Source: Alloyangia pacifica (GTDB lineage: Bacteria; Pseudomonadota; Alphaproteobacteria; Rhodobacterales; Rhodobacteraceae). From it: a DNA stretch of 64,000 nucleotides. The stretch spans positions 62,001 through 126,000 of the forward strand of contig NZ_JAIVKX010000013.1 in assembly GCF_020524285.1 (NCBI RefSeq), in the 5' to 3' direction. The position numbers were made by a program, and so were the translations under genes. The notes beneath the pieces are model-generated. The model saw only the letters and a list, made by a program, of their open reading frames with translations. It was not told the DNA's origin and did no database searches. Shown here piece by piece: positions 27,990 through 37,625 of the stretch; positions within the stretch are counted from its first letter, which is position 1; every line of letters starts with the position of its first letter.

Positions 27990-29555
27990 TCAGGGGCGGG
28001 GCGGCAGAACGCCCCGTTCCTGCAGAAGCTGCAGCATGGCGATGATCGTGGTCGCGCCCAGATCGACCGATCCTTCGAGGCCAAAGCCGAGCCCGCCGCT
28101 GCCCATCTCCATCGGCGCGCCGGACCGGAACTGCGGGTCGAGCACACGCAGTTCCGCTGGCAGCTCCGGGCAGAGTGGCCGGTCCTGCAAGAGGTGGTCG
28201 ACGGCATCGATGAAGAGCGTGCGCGCAGCCTCGCTCCGCGCGCCCTGCCGCCCCTCGGCGACCACCGGGAGCGGCGGGTCGCGCGCCAGATCCACGAGGT
28301 GAAAGATCAGGCAGTTGTCGGTGACCGAGGCAGAGATCTCGGCGCGCACGTCCACCTCTTCGGCACGCTCCAAGGCGCCGCGCTGCCAGGAACTGTCGCC
28401 GGTCCGCTCGCAGGTGTAGCTGCGCGCATCGAGCCGGGCCAGCGCGACGAGGTTCTCGGCCTGAGCGAGGAGCTCGATGTCCTGCACCTCGACGCGCGCC
28501 CGGCAATCGTCGACCAGCACCGCTCCATTGGCCATGTCAGGCAGGCGCCGCTGCACGTCCCGCAGATCAAGTCCGGCAGTTGCCGCGATGCGGGTCGGCG
28601 AGACGGCTCTCAGGCGCAGGTCGAGACCGTAGGAGAGCGGCGGGTCGAGCGCTTTCAGGCTGTCCTCGAAACGGAAGGCGACAGTCCCGGCGGGAAGGCC
28701 GGAGTTGCCCTCACCTGCCGCTGGCAGGGCGCCCTTGTCCTGCCACAGGCCCATCAGCGCCACGAGGCGCTCCGCGTCGCTGGCGACGGAGCCGGAGAGC
28801 GCGGCGCCCATGCCTCCGTCGCCGATCTCGACCGCGCCGCCCGAGGTGAAATCCGGCGACAGAAGCGCGAGCCCCTCGGGCATCTCGGGACAGACCGGGG
28901 CCGCCTGCAAAGCCGCGTTGCCCTGCGTGACGATCGCCCGCCGCACCCTTTCGGTGATCCCGAAAAGGGTGCCCAGCCCGCCGGTGAGGCCACGGGGGTC
29001 GAGCGACAGATCGCGCAGCTCGAAGCCGACGCATTCCCCGGTGAGCCCGCCGGAGACCAGCGCTTCGAAATCCACCACCTGTGTCCAGAGATGCGCCCCC
29101 CGCGTTTCGGTTTCGCTTCCCCGGCCCTTGCAGCGGTAGAGCTCGGCCCGCACCGCGCCCTGCGCCCGCACCGCATCGCCCTCGGCCTGCGCGCTGGTCA
29201 GCCCGACCGTGAGGCCAAGGCCGCAATCGGGGTCGAGCCTGTTCGAGAGCAGCGTGGGAAGAACGCGCTGAATCTCCCGCAAGTCCACGGCAGCTTTTGC
29301 CGCGAGCCGTGTTTCGCTCTGCGGGAAGAGGCCGAGGTAGACGTGCAAGGGAAGCGTGCGGCCGGCCGCGGCGATGCTCTCAGAAATGCCGAGCGTGACA
29401 TCCGCGTCATAGAGGTCCTGCGGAAACGGCGCTTCGGACACCGGCTGAACGGCCGGCACGGTGATCTCGTCATCCGCGCAGCCCGCCACCGCCATGCCCA
29501 TCGCGAAGACCGTGGCCCGGCAGCCGCGCGCGAAAATGGACACAGGGTTCCTCAT
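27990..29555 (-). CDS. unrecognised lipoprotein made of two tandem copies of one module (521 aa)
   Basis: A lipobox AVAGC (Cys26) predicts membrane anchoring. Residues about 50-277 and 297-518 are two copies of one module. Each has a DLRE/DIQR-like helix, four cysteines, and a CPELP segment followed by a strand-rich end (GGLGF/GGMGA...EGSV/SGSV). The cysteines fall at 111, 142, 175, 222 in the first copy and 351, 382, 415, 462 in the second, an offset of exactly 240 for all four. This suggests two conserved disulfides per module. I know no family for it. It converges with the DUF3604 gene and has its own promoter side at 29556-29795. Confidence 0.75.
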   Translation of the reverse strand: MRNPVSIFARGCRATVFAMGMAVAGCADDEITVPAVQPVSEAPFPQDLYDADVTLGISESIAAAGRTLPLHVYLGLFPQSETRLAAKAAVDLREIQRVLPTLLSNRLDPDCGLGLTVGLTSAQAEGDAVRAQGAVRAELYRCKGRGSETETRGAHLWTQVVDFEALVSGGLTGECVGFELRDLSLDPRGLTGGLGTLFGITERVRRAIVTQGNAALQAAPVCPEMPEGLALLSPDFTSGGAVEIGDGGMGAALSGSVASDAERLVALMGLWQDKGALPAAGEGNSGLPAGTVAFRFEDSLKALDPPLSYGLDLRLRAVSPTRIAATAGLDLRDVQRRLPDMANGAVLVDDCRARVEVQDIELLAQAENLVALARLDARSYTCERTGDSSWQRGALERAEEVDVRAEISASVTDNCLIFHLVDLARDPPLPVVAEGRQGARSEAARTLFIDAVDHLLQDRPLCPELPAELRVLDPQFRSGAPMEMGSGGLGFGLEGSVDLGATTIIAMLQLLQERGVLPPRP

Positions 29556-29795
29556 CGGCCAGTCCCTCCCGCATGGCAGGCGCCATTTTGTAGAGTCACA
29601 TGATTCTACTGCAGAGTTTCACACAAGCCGGGTGCTCGGGACATAGGCTTGCCGCCGCCGCAGCTCGTGCCATGGCGGAACCGATGCGCGCCGGCAGTGA
29701 CATCCCGGCACGAGTCTTTTCACTTCAAATTGCGAGCGATCGGCATCGACGCGTCTCGGGAGCTGCGCCGGGGCGGCCCGGGAAGCTCGCGCGCG

Positions 29796-31049
29796 CTAGG
29801 GCTGGTCGTCGCTTTCGGCGTTCTCCGCGGCCCATGCCCCGGCTGCCTCGACGGCTACCGGAGAGCTGCTCGGCAGCACGTTCAGGTAGCTCTCGGCATC
29901 CTCTTTCGGCGGTGCCGTGCGCTGGGTCATGCGGTAGAGGGCGTAGAGGGCGATGATGGCGAAGGTCGCGGCAAGCACCAGCCAGAAGGCGTAGGGGCCG
30001 ATCACCTGCATGCCCCAGCCGGTCACCAGGGGGCCGGAGATCGCCCCGAGCCCGAAGGTGAACACCAGCCCGCCCGATGCGGCAGGCATGTCCTCGGGGG
30101 CGAGCGAGTCGTTGGTATAGGCTAGGAACAGCGCGTAGAGCGGCGTGGTGACGCCGCCCGCGATGAAGGCGGCGACGAGCAGGGCCACGAGCCCGCCCCC
30201 GGTGAGCCAGCCGAAGGCGCAGGCGGCTGCGCCCACGATCGAACCTCCGAAGATCAGCATGCGACGGTCCATCTGGTCCGAGAGCCAGCCGATCGGGTAT
30301 TGCAGCAGCAGCGCGCCAGCGAAGAGCATGGCGATGAACAGCGAGATCTGTGGCGCCGTCAGCCCGATCTCCGAGCCGAAGACCGGCCCCATGCCCGACT
30401 GTGTCGCGTAGACGCTGCCAAGCAGGAAGATGCCCACGGTGCTGAGCGGCGCGAAGTGGAAGAGCTTGAACAGGCTCATCGGCCGCGTCACCTCCACCGC
30501 CGGGACGGGGGTGATCGACAGCAGGATCGGGGCAAAGGAGATCGACACGAGGATCGAAGCGCCGATGAACAGCGCGGAGGTGCCCGCATCGCCCAGCGTC
30601 AGCAGCCCCTGCGCCCCGATGAGCCCGAGCGTCTGCGCGATCATGTAGGCCGAGAGCACCTTGCCGCGGGTCTCGTTGGTCGCCGCGTGGTTCATCCAGC
30701 TCTCGGCGGTGACGTAGACGCCGGACATGCAGAAGCCGACCAGCACGCGCAGCGCGGTCCAGGCCCAGGGTTCGGTGACCAGCGGGAAGGCGATGAGACC
30801 GGCCGACATGAAGCTGCCGAGCGCGGCGAAGACCCGGACGTGGCCGACGCGCCGGATCAGCCGCGGCGTGACCTGCGCACCCGACAGGAAGCCCACGAAG
30901 TAGCCCGAGGTGATGATCGCCAGCGCGGTGGGGGAAAACGACTCGATCGCGCCGCGCAGGCCGATCAGCGTGAAGTGCATGCCGTTGCCCAGCATGATGA
31001 GCACGATGCCGAGCAGCAGGGCCCAGACCCCGGACAAGACGGTAATCAT
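29796..31049 (-). CDS. MFS transporter, YcaD-like (417 aa)
   Basis: About twelve hydrophobic helices, with a cytoplasmic loop after helix 2 (TPRLIRRVGHVRVFA) and a central loop around residue 190-220. The N-terminus (GNGMHFTLIGLRGAIESFSP) and the SGVYVTAESWMN segment resemble the YcaD/CynX-like roseobacter efflux group. The C-terminal tail is acidic (ENAESDDQP). Substrate unknown. The gap to the leucine dehydrogenase gene (31050-31319) holds only the hairpin at 31283. Confidence 0.87.
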   Translation of the reverse strand: MITVLSGVWALLLGIVLIMLGNGMHFTLIGLRGAIESFSPTALAIITSGYFVGFLSGAQVTPRLIRRVGHVRVFAALGSFMSAGLIAFPLVTEPWAWTALRVLVGFCMSGVYVTAESWMNHAATNETRGKVLSAYMIAQTLGLIGAQGLLTLGDAGTSALFIGASILVSISFAPILLSITPVPAVEVTRPMSLFKLFHFAPLSTVGIFLLGSVYATQSGMGPVFGSEIGLTAPQISLFIAMLFAGALLLQYPIGWLSDQMDRRMLIFGGSIVGAAACAFGWLTGGGLVALLVAAFIAGGVTTPLYALFLAYTNDSLAPEDMPAASGGLVFTFGLGAISGPLVTGWGMQVIGPYAFWLVLAATFAIIALYALYRMTQRTAPPKEDAESYLNVLPSSSPVAVEAAGAWAAENAESDDQP

Positions 31050-31282
31050 GACAGGAACTCCAACGCTGCCGGGCGACTCTTCCTGCGAGCGATATCGCGC
31101 TGGCGGAGGCCGCCGCTAGCGCAGGCGCGTCATTTCCTCTGCGGTTTACGACAGAGCACGAGGTCAGCGAGCGCGGTGGCGGTCTCGGGCAGGGCAGGGC
31201 TGCCGTGCCACCCCGGCGACTTGCGGTGCAGTGACGCGGATCTCGGCAGCCAAACGGCCGCAAGGTCGGAGACAGGCGAAGC

Positions 31283-31306
31283 GGGCGGCTCCTTGGCGAG
31301 CCGCCC
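31283..31306 (-). terminator. hairpin after leucine-type dehydrogenase gene
   Basis: GGGCGGCTC and GAGCCGCCC form a perfect 9-bp stem with a six-base CTTGGC loop, 14 bases beyond the gene's stop. No T run follows on the minus strand. Confidence 0.6.
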
Positions 31307-31319
31307 GGGCATCAGGTCT

Positions 31320-32390
31320 TCAGCTGGCGAGTTGCGTGACCTTGCCTGCCGCTGCGAGGATGTCGGCGACCATCTCGTCGGCGACCTGCGTGGTGGTCTT
31401 GTGCTGGTCCCGGCTGATCTCGATGATCTGCCCGACGCGGCTGGCGATCTGCGCGAGGCGGTCGGCGCGGTACTCCGGCCCGGCGCGATGCACCTCGCCG
31501 GCGACGCTGATGATCCCGCCGGCGTTGACCACGTAGTCGGGCAGGTAGAGGCAATCGCGCTCCAGCAGCGCCTCGGCGACCGAGGGCTCGAGCAGCTGGT
31601 TGTTCGCCGCACCGCAGACCAGCTTCGCGCTCAGACGCGCCACGCTGTCGTGGGTGAGAATGCCGCCGAGGGCGCAGGGGGCGAAGACGTCGATCTGCTG
31701 CGCGAAGACGGCGTCCGGGGCGCAGAACTCTGCGCCCAGCGTGTCGCGGGCCTTTTCGACCGCGGCGGTGTTCACGTCCGACACCACCAGTTGCGCGCCT
31801 GCGGCGTGCAGCTTCTCGGCGAGGCTCCAGCCGACGTGGCCGAGGCCCTGCACCAGCACGCGGCGGCCGGTGAGGTCATCGCTGCCGAACACGGCCCGCG
31901 CGCCGACCTTCAGGCACTGGAACACGCCCTCGGCGGTGAAGGGCGAGGGATCGCCGCTGGCATGGGCGCCATGGTCGAGACCGACGGCATAGGCGGTCTG
32001 CGTGGCGACTACCGCCATGTCCTCGGGCGAGATGCCGACGTCCTCGGCGGTGTAGTAGCTGCCCTTGAACGACTCGATGGCGCGGCCGAAGGCGCGGAAC
32101 AGCGCCTCGGTCTTGTCGCTGCGCGGATCGCCGAGGATGACGGACTTGCCGCCGCCGAGGCCGAGGCCGGCCATGGCGTTCTTGTGGGTCATGCCCGCGG
32201 CGAGGCGCAGCACGTCGGTGCGGGCCTCCTCGAGCGTGGCGTAGTTCCACATCCGGCAGCCGCCGACGGCCGGGCCGAGGACGGTGGAATGCACGCAGAC
32301 AAAGGCGCGCAGCCCGGCCTCTTCGTCCTCGATGTAGACGAGCCGTTCGTAGCCGGCGGGAGCCTGTTCTTCGACGAGTTTCAGGGCCAT
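31320..32390 (-). CDS. leucine-type amino acid dehydrogenase (356 aa)
   Basis: The Glu/Leu/Phe/Val dehydrogenase fold shows AVGGCRMW, MTHKNAMAGLGLGGGKSV with Lys70 and catalytic Lys82, and the NAD-binding VLVQGLGHVGW. The length matches leucine dehydrogenase (about 360) rather than glutamate dehydrogenase (about 450). The enzyme would deaminate branched-chain amino acids to keto acids with NAD. Substrate could also be phenylalanine or valine. The gene is divergent from an Lrp/AsnC regulator, which is a typical amino-acid-sensing control. Confidence 0.9.
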   Translation of the reverse strand: MALKLVEEQAPAGYERLVYIEDEEAGLRAFVCVHSTVLGPAVGGCRMWNYATLEEARTDVLRLAAGMTHKNAMAGLGLGGGKSVILGDPRSDKTEALFRAFGRAIESFKGSYYTAEDVGISPEDMAVVATQTAYAVGLDHGAHASGDPSPFTAEGVFQCLKVGARAVFGSDDLTGRRVLVQGLGHVGWSLAEKLHAAGAQLVVSDVNTAAVEKARDTLGAEFCAPDAVFAQQIDVFAPCALGGILTHDSVARLSAKLVCGAANNQLLEPSVAEALLERDCLYLPDYVVNAGGIISVAGEVHRAGPEYRADRLAQIASRVGQIIEISRDQHKTTTQVADEMVADILAAAGKVTQLAS

Positions 32391-32637
32391 GGAATCCTCT
32401 CAAGCCGCTCAATGTGTGTGATTGCATACAGTGTGCCATGTGCCGCCGGGCCGTTGTCGCCAAAGGAATATGCCGCTTGCTGAGACGCGCGCGCTTTTCC
32501 CCACGATTTCCCGCTTTGTTGGCGATTGTCGCTCAGATATCCTCTTCCCCGGTTGCGAAGGTCCGGTGTTCGGGCCATGCGTGGCGGGTTCGAACGGCGG
32601 AGACACGGATGGTCCCGCAGATGGCGGAGGAGCCGAG

Positions 32638-33099
32638 GTGACGATTGCCCTCGATGAGCTGGATCGCAGGATCCTGCGGGTGCTGCAGACCGACGGGCGG
32701 ATCACCGTGGTCGAGCTGGCCGAGAAGGTTGGCCTCTCGCCCACGCCCTGCAAGCGCCGTCTGCAGCGGCTCGAGGACACCGGGCTGATCTCGGGCTACG
32801 TGGCGAAGATCGACCGCAAGGTCTCGGGCTTCGGCGTCACCGCCTTCATCTCGGTGGAACTGGAGCGCTCGGACGGCCCCGACGTGGAGAAGTTCCAGAA
32901 GGCGGTCTCGGGGCTCGAAGAGGTGGTCACGGGCATGCTGATGACCGGCTCGCAGGATTTCCTGCTCGAGGTGCTGGTGCGCGATCTCGAGGAATACGAG
33001 GCCTTCCTGCAGAAACGCCTGATGAAAATCCCCGGGGTGCGCAGCGTGCGCTCGCGCTTCGCGCTGCGCAAATTCATCGAAAGAACGCGGATCCCCTGA
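32638..33099 (+). CDS. Lrp/AsnC-family transcriptional regulator (153 aa)
   Basis: The start is GTG at 32638, giving a normal-length protein that begins VTIALDELDRRILRVLQ. The helix-turn-helix runs through residues about 20-48 (TVVELAEKVGLSPTPCKRRL), followed by a C-terminal RAM ligand-binding fold with GSQDFLLEV. ATG starts further upstream (32422) would add an implausible tail. It is divergent from the leucine dehydrogenase gene with a 247-base gap, so it probably controls that gene and itself. Confidence 0.9.
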   Translation: MTIALDELDRRILRVLQTDGRITVVELAEKVGLSPTPCKRRLQRLEDTGLISGYVAKIDRKVSGFGVTAFISVELERSDGPDVEKFQKAVSGLEEVVTGMLMTGSQDFLLEVLVRDLEEYEAFLQKRLMKIPGVRSVRSRFALRKFIERTRIP

Positions 33100-33145
33100 C
33101 CGGGAGGGCCGGCACCGGAGTGCCAGCCCCGAGTGTACGAGGGTC

Positions 33146-34435
33146 TCAGGCCGTCGCGGCGGCGAGCCCCTGGTCGAGGTCGGCGATGATGTCGGCCACG
33201 TCCTCGATGCCGATCGAGATGCGCACCACGTTCGGCGCCGCACCCGCCTGTACCTGCTGCTCGGGCTCGAGCTGCCGGTGGGTTGTCGAGGCCGGGTGAA
33301 TGATCAGGCTGCGGGTGTCACCGAGGTTGGCCACGTGGCTGAACAGCTTCAGGCTGCCCACCAGCTTGACACAGGCCTCGTAGCCGCCCTTCAGCGAGAC
33401 GGTGAAGAGCGCGCCGGCGCCCTTGGGCACGATGCGCTGCGCCCGCTCGTACCAGGGCGACGAGGGCAGCCCGGCGTAGGTGACCGCCTCGATGCGCGGA
33501 TCCTTTTCCAGCCATTCGGCCACCGCCTGCGCGTTCTTCACGTGCCGCTCCATGCGCAGGCCCAGCGTCTCGATCCCCATCAGCGTGTAATGCGCACCCT
33601 GCGGGTTCATCGTCATGCCAAGGTCGCGCAGGCCGACCGCGATGGAGTGGAAGGTGAAGGCCATCGGCCCCAGCGCCGCGTGGAAGGTCAGCCCGTGGTA
33701 GGCGGGCTCGGGCTGCGACAGCGAGGGGAACTTGGCCGAGGCCGACCAGTCGAACTTGCCGGAATCCACCACGATGCCGCCGGTGACCGTGCCGTTGCCG
33801 GTGAGATACTTGGTTGCCGAATGGACCACCAAGGTCGCGCCGTGCTCGATGGGCTTGCAGAGCCACGGGGTCGCGGTGGTGTTGTCGACGATCAGCGGGA
33901 TGCCCGCGGCATCGGCGATCTTCGCCATGGCATCAAGGTCGGTCACGTAGCCGCCGGGGTTGGCGATGGTCTCGCAGAACAGCGCGCGGGTGTTCTCGTC
34001 GATCGCCGCCCTCACCGCGTCCAGATCGTCGGTGTCGACGAAACTGGCGGACCAGCCGAAGCGGCGGATGGTCTGGCTGAACTGGGTGATCGTGCCGCCG
34101 TAAAGCCGCGAGGACGAGACGATGTTGCAGCCCGGCGCCATTAGCGGGAAGAGCGCCATGATCTGCGCCGCGTGGCCCGACGAGCAGGCGATGCCGCCCG
34201 CGCCGCCCTCGAGCGCGGTGACCCGGTTGGCCAGCGCCGAGACGGTGGGGTTGGTCAGCCGCGAGTAGATGTAGCCGACCTCTTCGAGATTGAAGAGCCG
34301 GGCCGCGTGATCCGCGTCGCGGAACACGTAGGACGTGCTCTGGTATATCGGCACCTGACGCGCGCCGGTGGCGGCATCGGGCTCGGTGCCCGCGTGCACG
34401 GCGAGCGTGTCGAAGCCGGGGGTCCTGTCGGTCAT
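33146..34435 (-). CDS. metY: O-acetylhomoserine sulfhydrylase (429 aa)
   Basis: This Cys/Met metabolism PLP enzyme has QSTSYVF near residue 30, SSGHAAQIMALF, IVDNTTATPW with the PLP-N1 Asp, and SATKYLTGNGTVTGG with the Schiff-base Lys near residue 211. The length of about 430 and the N-terminus FDTLAVHAGTEPD match MetY, which makes homocysteine from O-acetylhomoserine and sulfide. A related cysteine-synthase activity is possible. I searched upstream for a SAM-II riboswitch and did not see one. Confidence 0.93.
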   Translation of the reverse strand: MTDRTPGFDTLAVHAGTEPDAATGARQVPIYQSTSYVFRDADHAARLFNLEEVGYIYSRLTNPTVSALANRVTALEGGAGGIACSSGHAAQIMALFPLMAPGCNIVSSSRLYGGTITQFSQTIRRFGWSASFVDTDDLDAVRAAIDENTRALFCETIANPGGYVTDLDAMAKIADAAGIPLIVDNTTATPWLCKPIEHGATLVVHSATKYLTGNGTVTGGIVVDSGKFDWSASAKFPSLSQPEPAYHGLTFHAALGPMAFTFHSIAVGLRDLGMTMNPQGAHYTLMGIETLGLRMERHVKNAQAVAEWLEKDPRIEAVTYAGLPSSPWYERAQRIVPKGAGALFTVSLKGGYEACVKLVGSLKLFSHVANLGDTRSLIIHPASTTHRQLEPEQQVQAGAAPNVVRISIGIEDVADIIADLDQGLAAATA

Positions 34436-34653
34436 GAAATTCCTCCTCCTTACCTTGCGGCACGTTAGGCAAGAGGGGCGGTGGCGGCAATGACGATGGC
34501 GAGGGATTTGGCGGGGGCCGCTTTCTGTCGCGCCTGCCCGCGCCCCGTGCGTTCTGCCGCCACCGGTCCGCCACGTCAGGACGGTCCCGAGTGCGGGCCG
34601 GGCAGCTCCGGGGGGATGGGCGGATCAGCGCGGGGCGGGCCGGCGCGGGCGGC

Positions 34654-35373
34654 TCAGGGGAACACCAGGTAGCCGCCGCGCCCGCCGTCGAGGGTGAAGC
34701 TGGCGCTGCTGCCATTGCCCTCCTCGGGTGTCGCGAAGAGCGCGTTGCCCTGCGCCCCGTCGGTGCAGGCCAGCGCCGAGCCCATGCTGGGAAACAGCGC
34801 GGGTGGCCCGTCGAGCTGGCCGAGGCAGGTGACGCGGCTCTCGGGCAGGGTCAGCAGCAGCACGTAGTTCTCGCCATCCGAGCTGAGCACCTGTCCCAGC
34901 GCACTGCCGCCGCCATGCAGCTCGCCGACGCCCTGCTGCGCCTGTCCCGGCGGCAGGGTGGCCGGGGAGGCCGGGGCCCGCTCCACGATCGGCGGTTGGC
35001 CGAGGCGGGCAGTGGTGGCCTTCGGCGCGCTGACCACCGGCGCGCCGGGCGAGTTGCGGATCTGCCTGGTGCGGGCGGGGCTGTCGCGCTCGATGGTCAT
35101 CACCGGCTCGCGCACCGAGCCATCGGCGCCGGGCAGGCGGGTGCCGAGGTCGATCGAGACGCCCAGGCCGCCGTAGCCGCCCCAGCCCGTGTGCCAGCCG
35201 CCGCCCCAGCCGGGGCGATAGGGACGATCGGGGCGCGCGGGCCAGCCCGGACGCTCGGGCCAGCGAAAGGCAGGACTGCGCGCGGCGGCGTCGAGATCGA
35301 CGGCCGGGGATTGCGCCGACAGCGGCGCGGCGAGGGCGATCAGCAGCGGGGCGAGGCGGGGAAACCTGAACAT
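34654..35373 (-). CDS. exported Gly/Pro/Trp-rich protein of unknown function (239 aa)
   Basis: A signal peptide (MFRFPRLAPLLIALAAPLSA) leads to a low-complexity stretch (about residues 35-70) rich in Trp, Pro, Gly and Arg with repeated PGW/RPD motifs. A mostly polar C-terminal region follows, containing two Cys about 16 residues apart (VTCLGQ and LACTDG). I know no family. It sits 166 bases after xylA but on the same strand. The tryptophan-rich head might bind carbohydrate or peptidoglycan; that is speculation. Confidence 0.68.
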   Translation of the reverse strand: MFRFPRLAPLLIALAAPLSAQSPAVDLDAAARSPAFRWPERPGWPARPDRPYRPGWGGGWHTGWGGYGGLGVSIDLGTRLPGADGSVREPVMTIERDSPARTRQIRNSPGAPVVSAPKATTARLGQPPIVERAPASPATLPPGQAQQGVGELHGGGSALGQVLSSDGENYVLLLTLPESRVTCLGQLDGPPALFPSMGSALACTDGAQGNALFATPEEGNGSSASFTLDGGRGGYLVFP

Positions 35374-35539
35374 CGGGGCAACCTCCGGAAGCGAAAAGCG
35401 TCGTCCTCAGAATGGCATGCAAGCCGAGGGTGAACGCAAGCCGGAAGTTCGCAGGGCAGTTCGGCGGAAGTGTGGCGGGGAACGGTGTCGACAGGTCCGG
35501 CACGCACGCCACGCGCCGGACCCGGTGTTTCCGCGTGTC

Positions 35540-36838
35540 TCAGACGTAGCGGTTCCAGAGGTTCTCGAGCCGCTCCTGCCGTCCGGACCGCGGCTTGGGG
35601 TTGATGCCCTGATCGCGCACCCGCGCCTCGATGCTGGCGAGGTCCGAGGTCAGCAGGGCCTTGTTCGCGGGGGTCTCCCAATCGGCGTAGCGCTCGGCGC
35701 GCAGGGCCTCGAGCGTGCCGTCCTCGAGCAGCGCCGCCGCCGCCTTGAGGCCCCGGGCACAGACGTCCATCGCGCCGGCATGGCCAAGGATCAGGTCCTC
35801 GGGGTCCAGCGACTGCCGCCGCAGCTTGGCGTCGAAATTGGTGCCGCCGGTGGTGAAGCCGCCCGCCTTCAGGACCTCGTAATAGGCGCGCGCCACCTCG
35901 GGCACGCTGTCGGGGAACTGGTCGGTGTCCCAGCCGGACTGGTAGTCGTTGCGGTTCATGTCGATCGAGCCCAGAAGGCCCAGCGAGGCGGCCAGCGCCA
36001 GCTCGTGTTCGAAGCTGTGCCCTGCAAGGATCGCATGACCCTGCTCGATGTTCAGCTTCACCTCGTTTTCCAGCCCGAAGCGCTTGAGAAAGCCGTAGAC
36101 CGTGGCAACGTCGTAGTCGTACTGGTGCTTCGACGGCTCCTGCGGCTTGGGCTCGATCAGGATGGTGCCCTTGAAGCCGATCTTGTGCTTGTAGTCGACG
36201 ACCCTCGACAGGAAGGCGCCGGCCTGCTCGGCCTCGCGCGTCAGGTCGGTGTTGAGCAGCGTCTCGTAGCCCTCGCGCCCGCCCCAGAGCACGTAGTTCT
36301 CTCCGCCAAGCTTGTGGGTGGCATCCATGCAGGTCTTCACCGTGGCGGCGGACCAGGCAAAGACCTCGGGGTCGGGGTTGGTGGCCGCGCCGGACATGAA
36401 ACGGCGGTTGGTGAAGAGGTTCGCCGTGCCCCAGAGCAGGCGGGTCTTCGACCCCTCCATCTTCTGCGCGAAGTACTCGACGATCTCTTCGAGGTTGCGC
36501 GTGGTCTCGGCAAAGTCTGCGCCCTCGGGGCGCACGTCGGCGTCGTGGAAGCAGAAGAAGGGCACATCCAGCAGGTCGAACATCTCGAAGGCGACGTCGG
36601 CCTTCATCTTCGCCTTCTCCATCTCCGAGCCGAACCAGGGCCGGTCGAAGGTGCGCCCGCCGAAGGGATCGCCGCCCTCCCAAGCGAAGCTGTGCCAATA
36701 GGCGACGGCGAAGCGCAGGTGATCTTCCAGCCGCTTGCCCATGACGATCTCGTCGGGGTTGTAGTGGCGGAAGGCGAACTCGCTGTCGCCGTCCGACTGG
36801 TAGGTGAATTTCGGGATGTCTCCGAAGAAGCCCGTCAT
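35540..36838 (-). CDS. xylA: D-xylose isomerase (432 aa)
   Basis: This class II xylose isomerase of about 430 residues has [12 protein letters not shown] (catalytic His and Asp), [10 protein letters not shown], the metal-binding [20 protein letters not shown], and [17 protein letters not shown]. It converts D-xylose to D-xylulose. It is the last gene of the xylFHGA block. No xylB (xylulokinase) is in the window, so phosphorylation of xylulose must come from elsewhere. Confidence 0.96.
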   Translation of the reverse strand: MTGFFGDIPKFTYQSDGDSEFAFRHYNPDEIVMGKRLEDHLRFAVAYWHSFAWEGGDPFGGRTFDRPWFGSEMEKAKMKADVAFEMFDLLDVPFFCFHDADVRPEGADFAETTRNLEEIVEYFAQKMEGSKTRLLWGTANLFTNRRFMSGAATNPDPEVFAWSAATVKTCMDATHKLGGENYVLWGGREGYETLLNTDLTREAEQAGAFLSRVVDYKHKIGFKGTILIEPKPQEPSKHQYDYDVATVYGFLKRFGLENEVKLNIEQGHAILAGHSFEHELALAASLGLLGSIDMNRNDYQSGWDTDQFPDSVPEVARAYYEVLKAGGFTTGGTNFDAKLRRQSLDPEDLILGHAGAMDVCARGLKAAAALLEDGTLEALRAERYADWETPANKALLTSDLASIEARVRDQGINPKPRSGRQERLENLWNRYV

Positions 36839-36869
36839 GAGTGCCTCGTGTTGAATGGGGTTTGGGGGA

Positions 36870-37625
36870 TCAGCCGTGCGGCTGCTTGCCGAGGATGATC
36901 ATGCCGAGGATGTCCTCGTCGGTGACTTCGCCGACATTGACCGTGCCGACGAGCTTGCCGTTCTTCATCACCGAGGCGCGGTCGCAGAGTTTCATCACGT
37001 TGTGGATGTCGTGCTCGATGAGGAAGATGCCGAGGCCCTGCGCCTTGAGTTGCTCGATCAGCTCGGCGACCATCTGGGTCTCCTGCGGGCCGAGCGCGGC
37101 GGTGGGTTCGTCCATGATCAGGATGCGGGCGTTGAAGTAGACCGCGCGGGCGATGGCCACCGACTGCCGCTGCCCGCCCGAGAGCGCCTTTACCGGGTCC
37201 TGGAACTTGCGGAAGTTAGGGTTGAGCCGCGCCATGATCTTGCGCGTCTCGGCCTCCATCTGCGCATCGTCGACGAGGCCGGTGGGCGTTACCAGCTCGC
37301 GCCCCAGGAAGAGGTTCGACGCGGCATCGAGATTGTCGGCTAGCGCCAGCGTCTGGTAGATCGTCTCGATGTTGTACTTGCGGGCGTCGCGCGGGTTGCC
37401 GATCTCGGCCTTTTGCCCGTCGATCAGGATCTCGCCGCTGTCCATGCGGTAGGCGCCGGACAGGCACTTGATCAGCGTCGACTTGCCCGCGCCGTTGTGG
37501 CCGAGCAGGCCGACCACCTCGCCAGGGTAGAGGTCGACGGTGACGTGGTCGACCGCCTTGATGCCGCCGAACGAGACCGAGACGTCGCGCATCTCGACCA
37601 GCGGGGCTCCGGTTCTGTCAGCCAT
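36870..37625 (-). CDS. xylG: D-xylose ABC transporter ATP-binding protein, single-domain (251 aa)
   Basis: Walker [10 protein letters not shown] (about 43-51), signature [12 protein letters not shown], Walker [12 protein letters not shown] and the H-loop LIEHDIHNV are present. It has one nucleotide-binding domain of about 250 residues, whereas E. coli XylG has two fused domains of about 510. A homodimer would be needed. The start overlaps the xylH stop by one base (ATG at 37623-37625). Confidence 0.9.
   Translation of the reverse strand: MADRTGAPLVEMRDVSVSFGGIKAVDHVTVDLYPGEVVGLLGHNGAGKSTLIKCLSGAYRMDSGEILIDGQKAEIGNPRDARKYNIETIYQTLALADNLDAASNLFLGRELVTPTGLVDDAQMEAETRKIMARLNPNFRKFQDPVKALSGGQRQSVAIARAVYFNARILIMDEPTAALGPQETQMVAELIEQLKAQGLGIFLIEHDIHNVMKLCDRASVMKNGKLVGTVNVGEVTDEDILGMIILGKQPHG

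Noticed and set aside
34436-34653. SAM-II riboswitch upstream of metY
   Set aside because: Alphaproteobacterial metY-type genes often carry one. I looked for the conserved stem-loop and GCTAAA/GTGCC-like core and did not find them in this gap.
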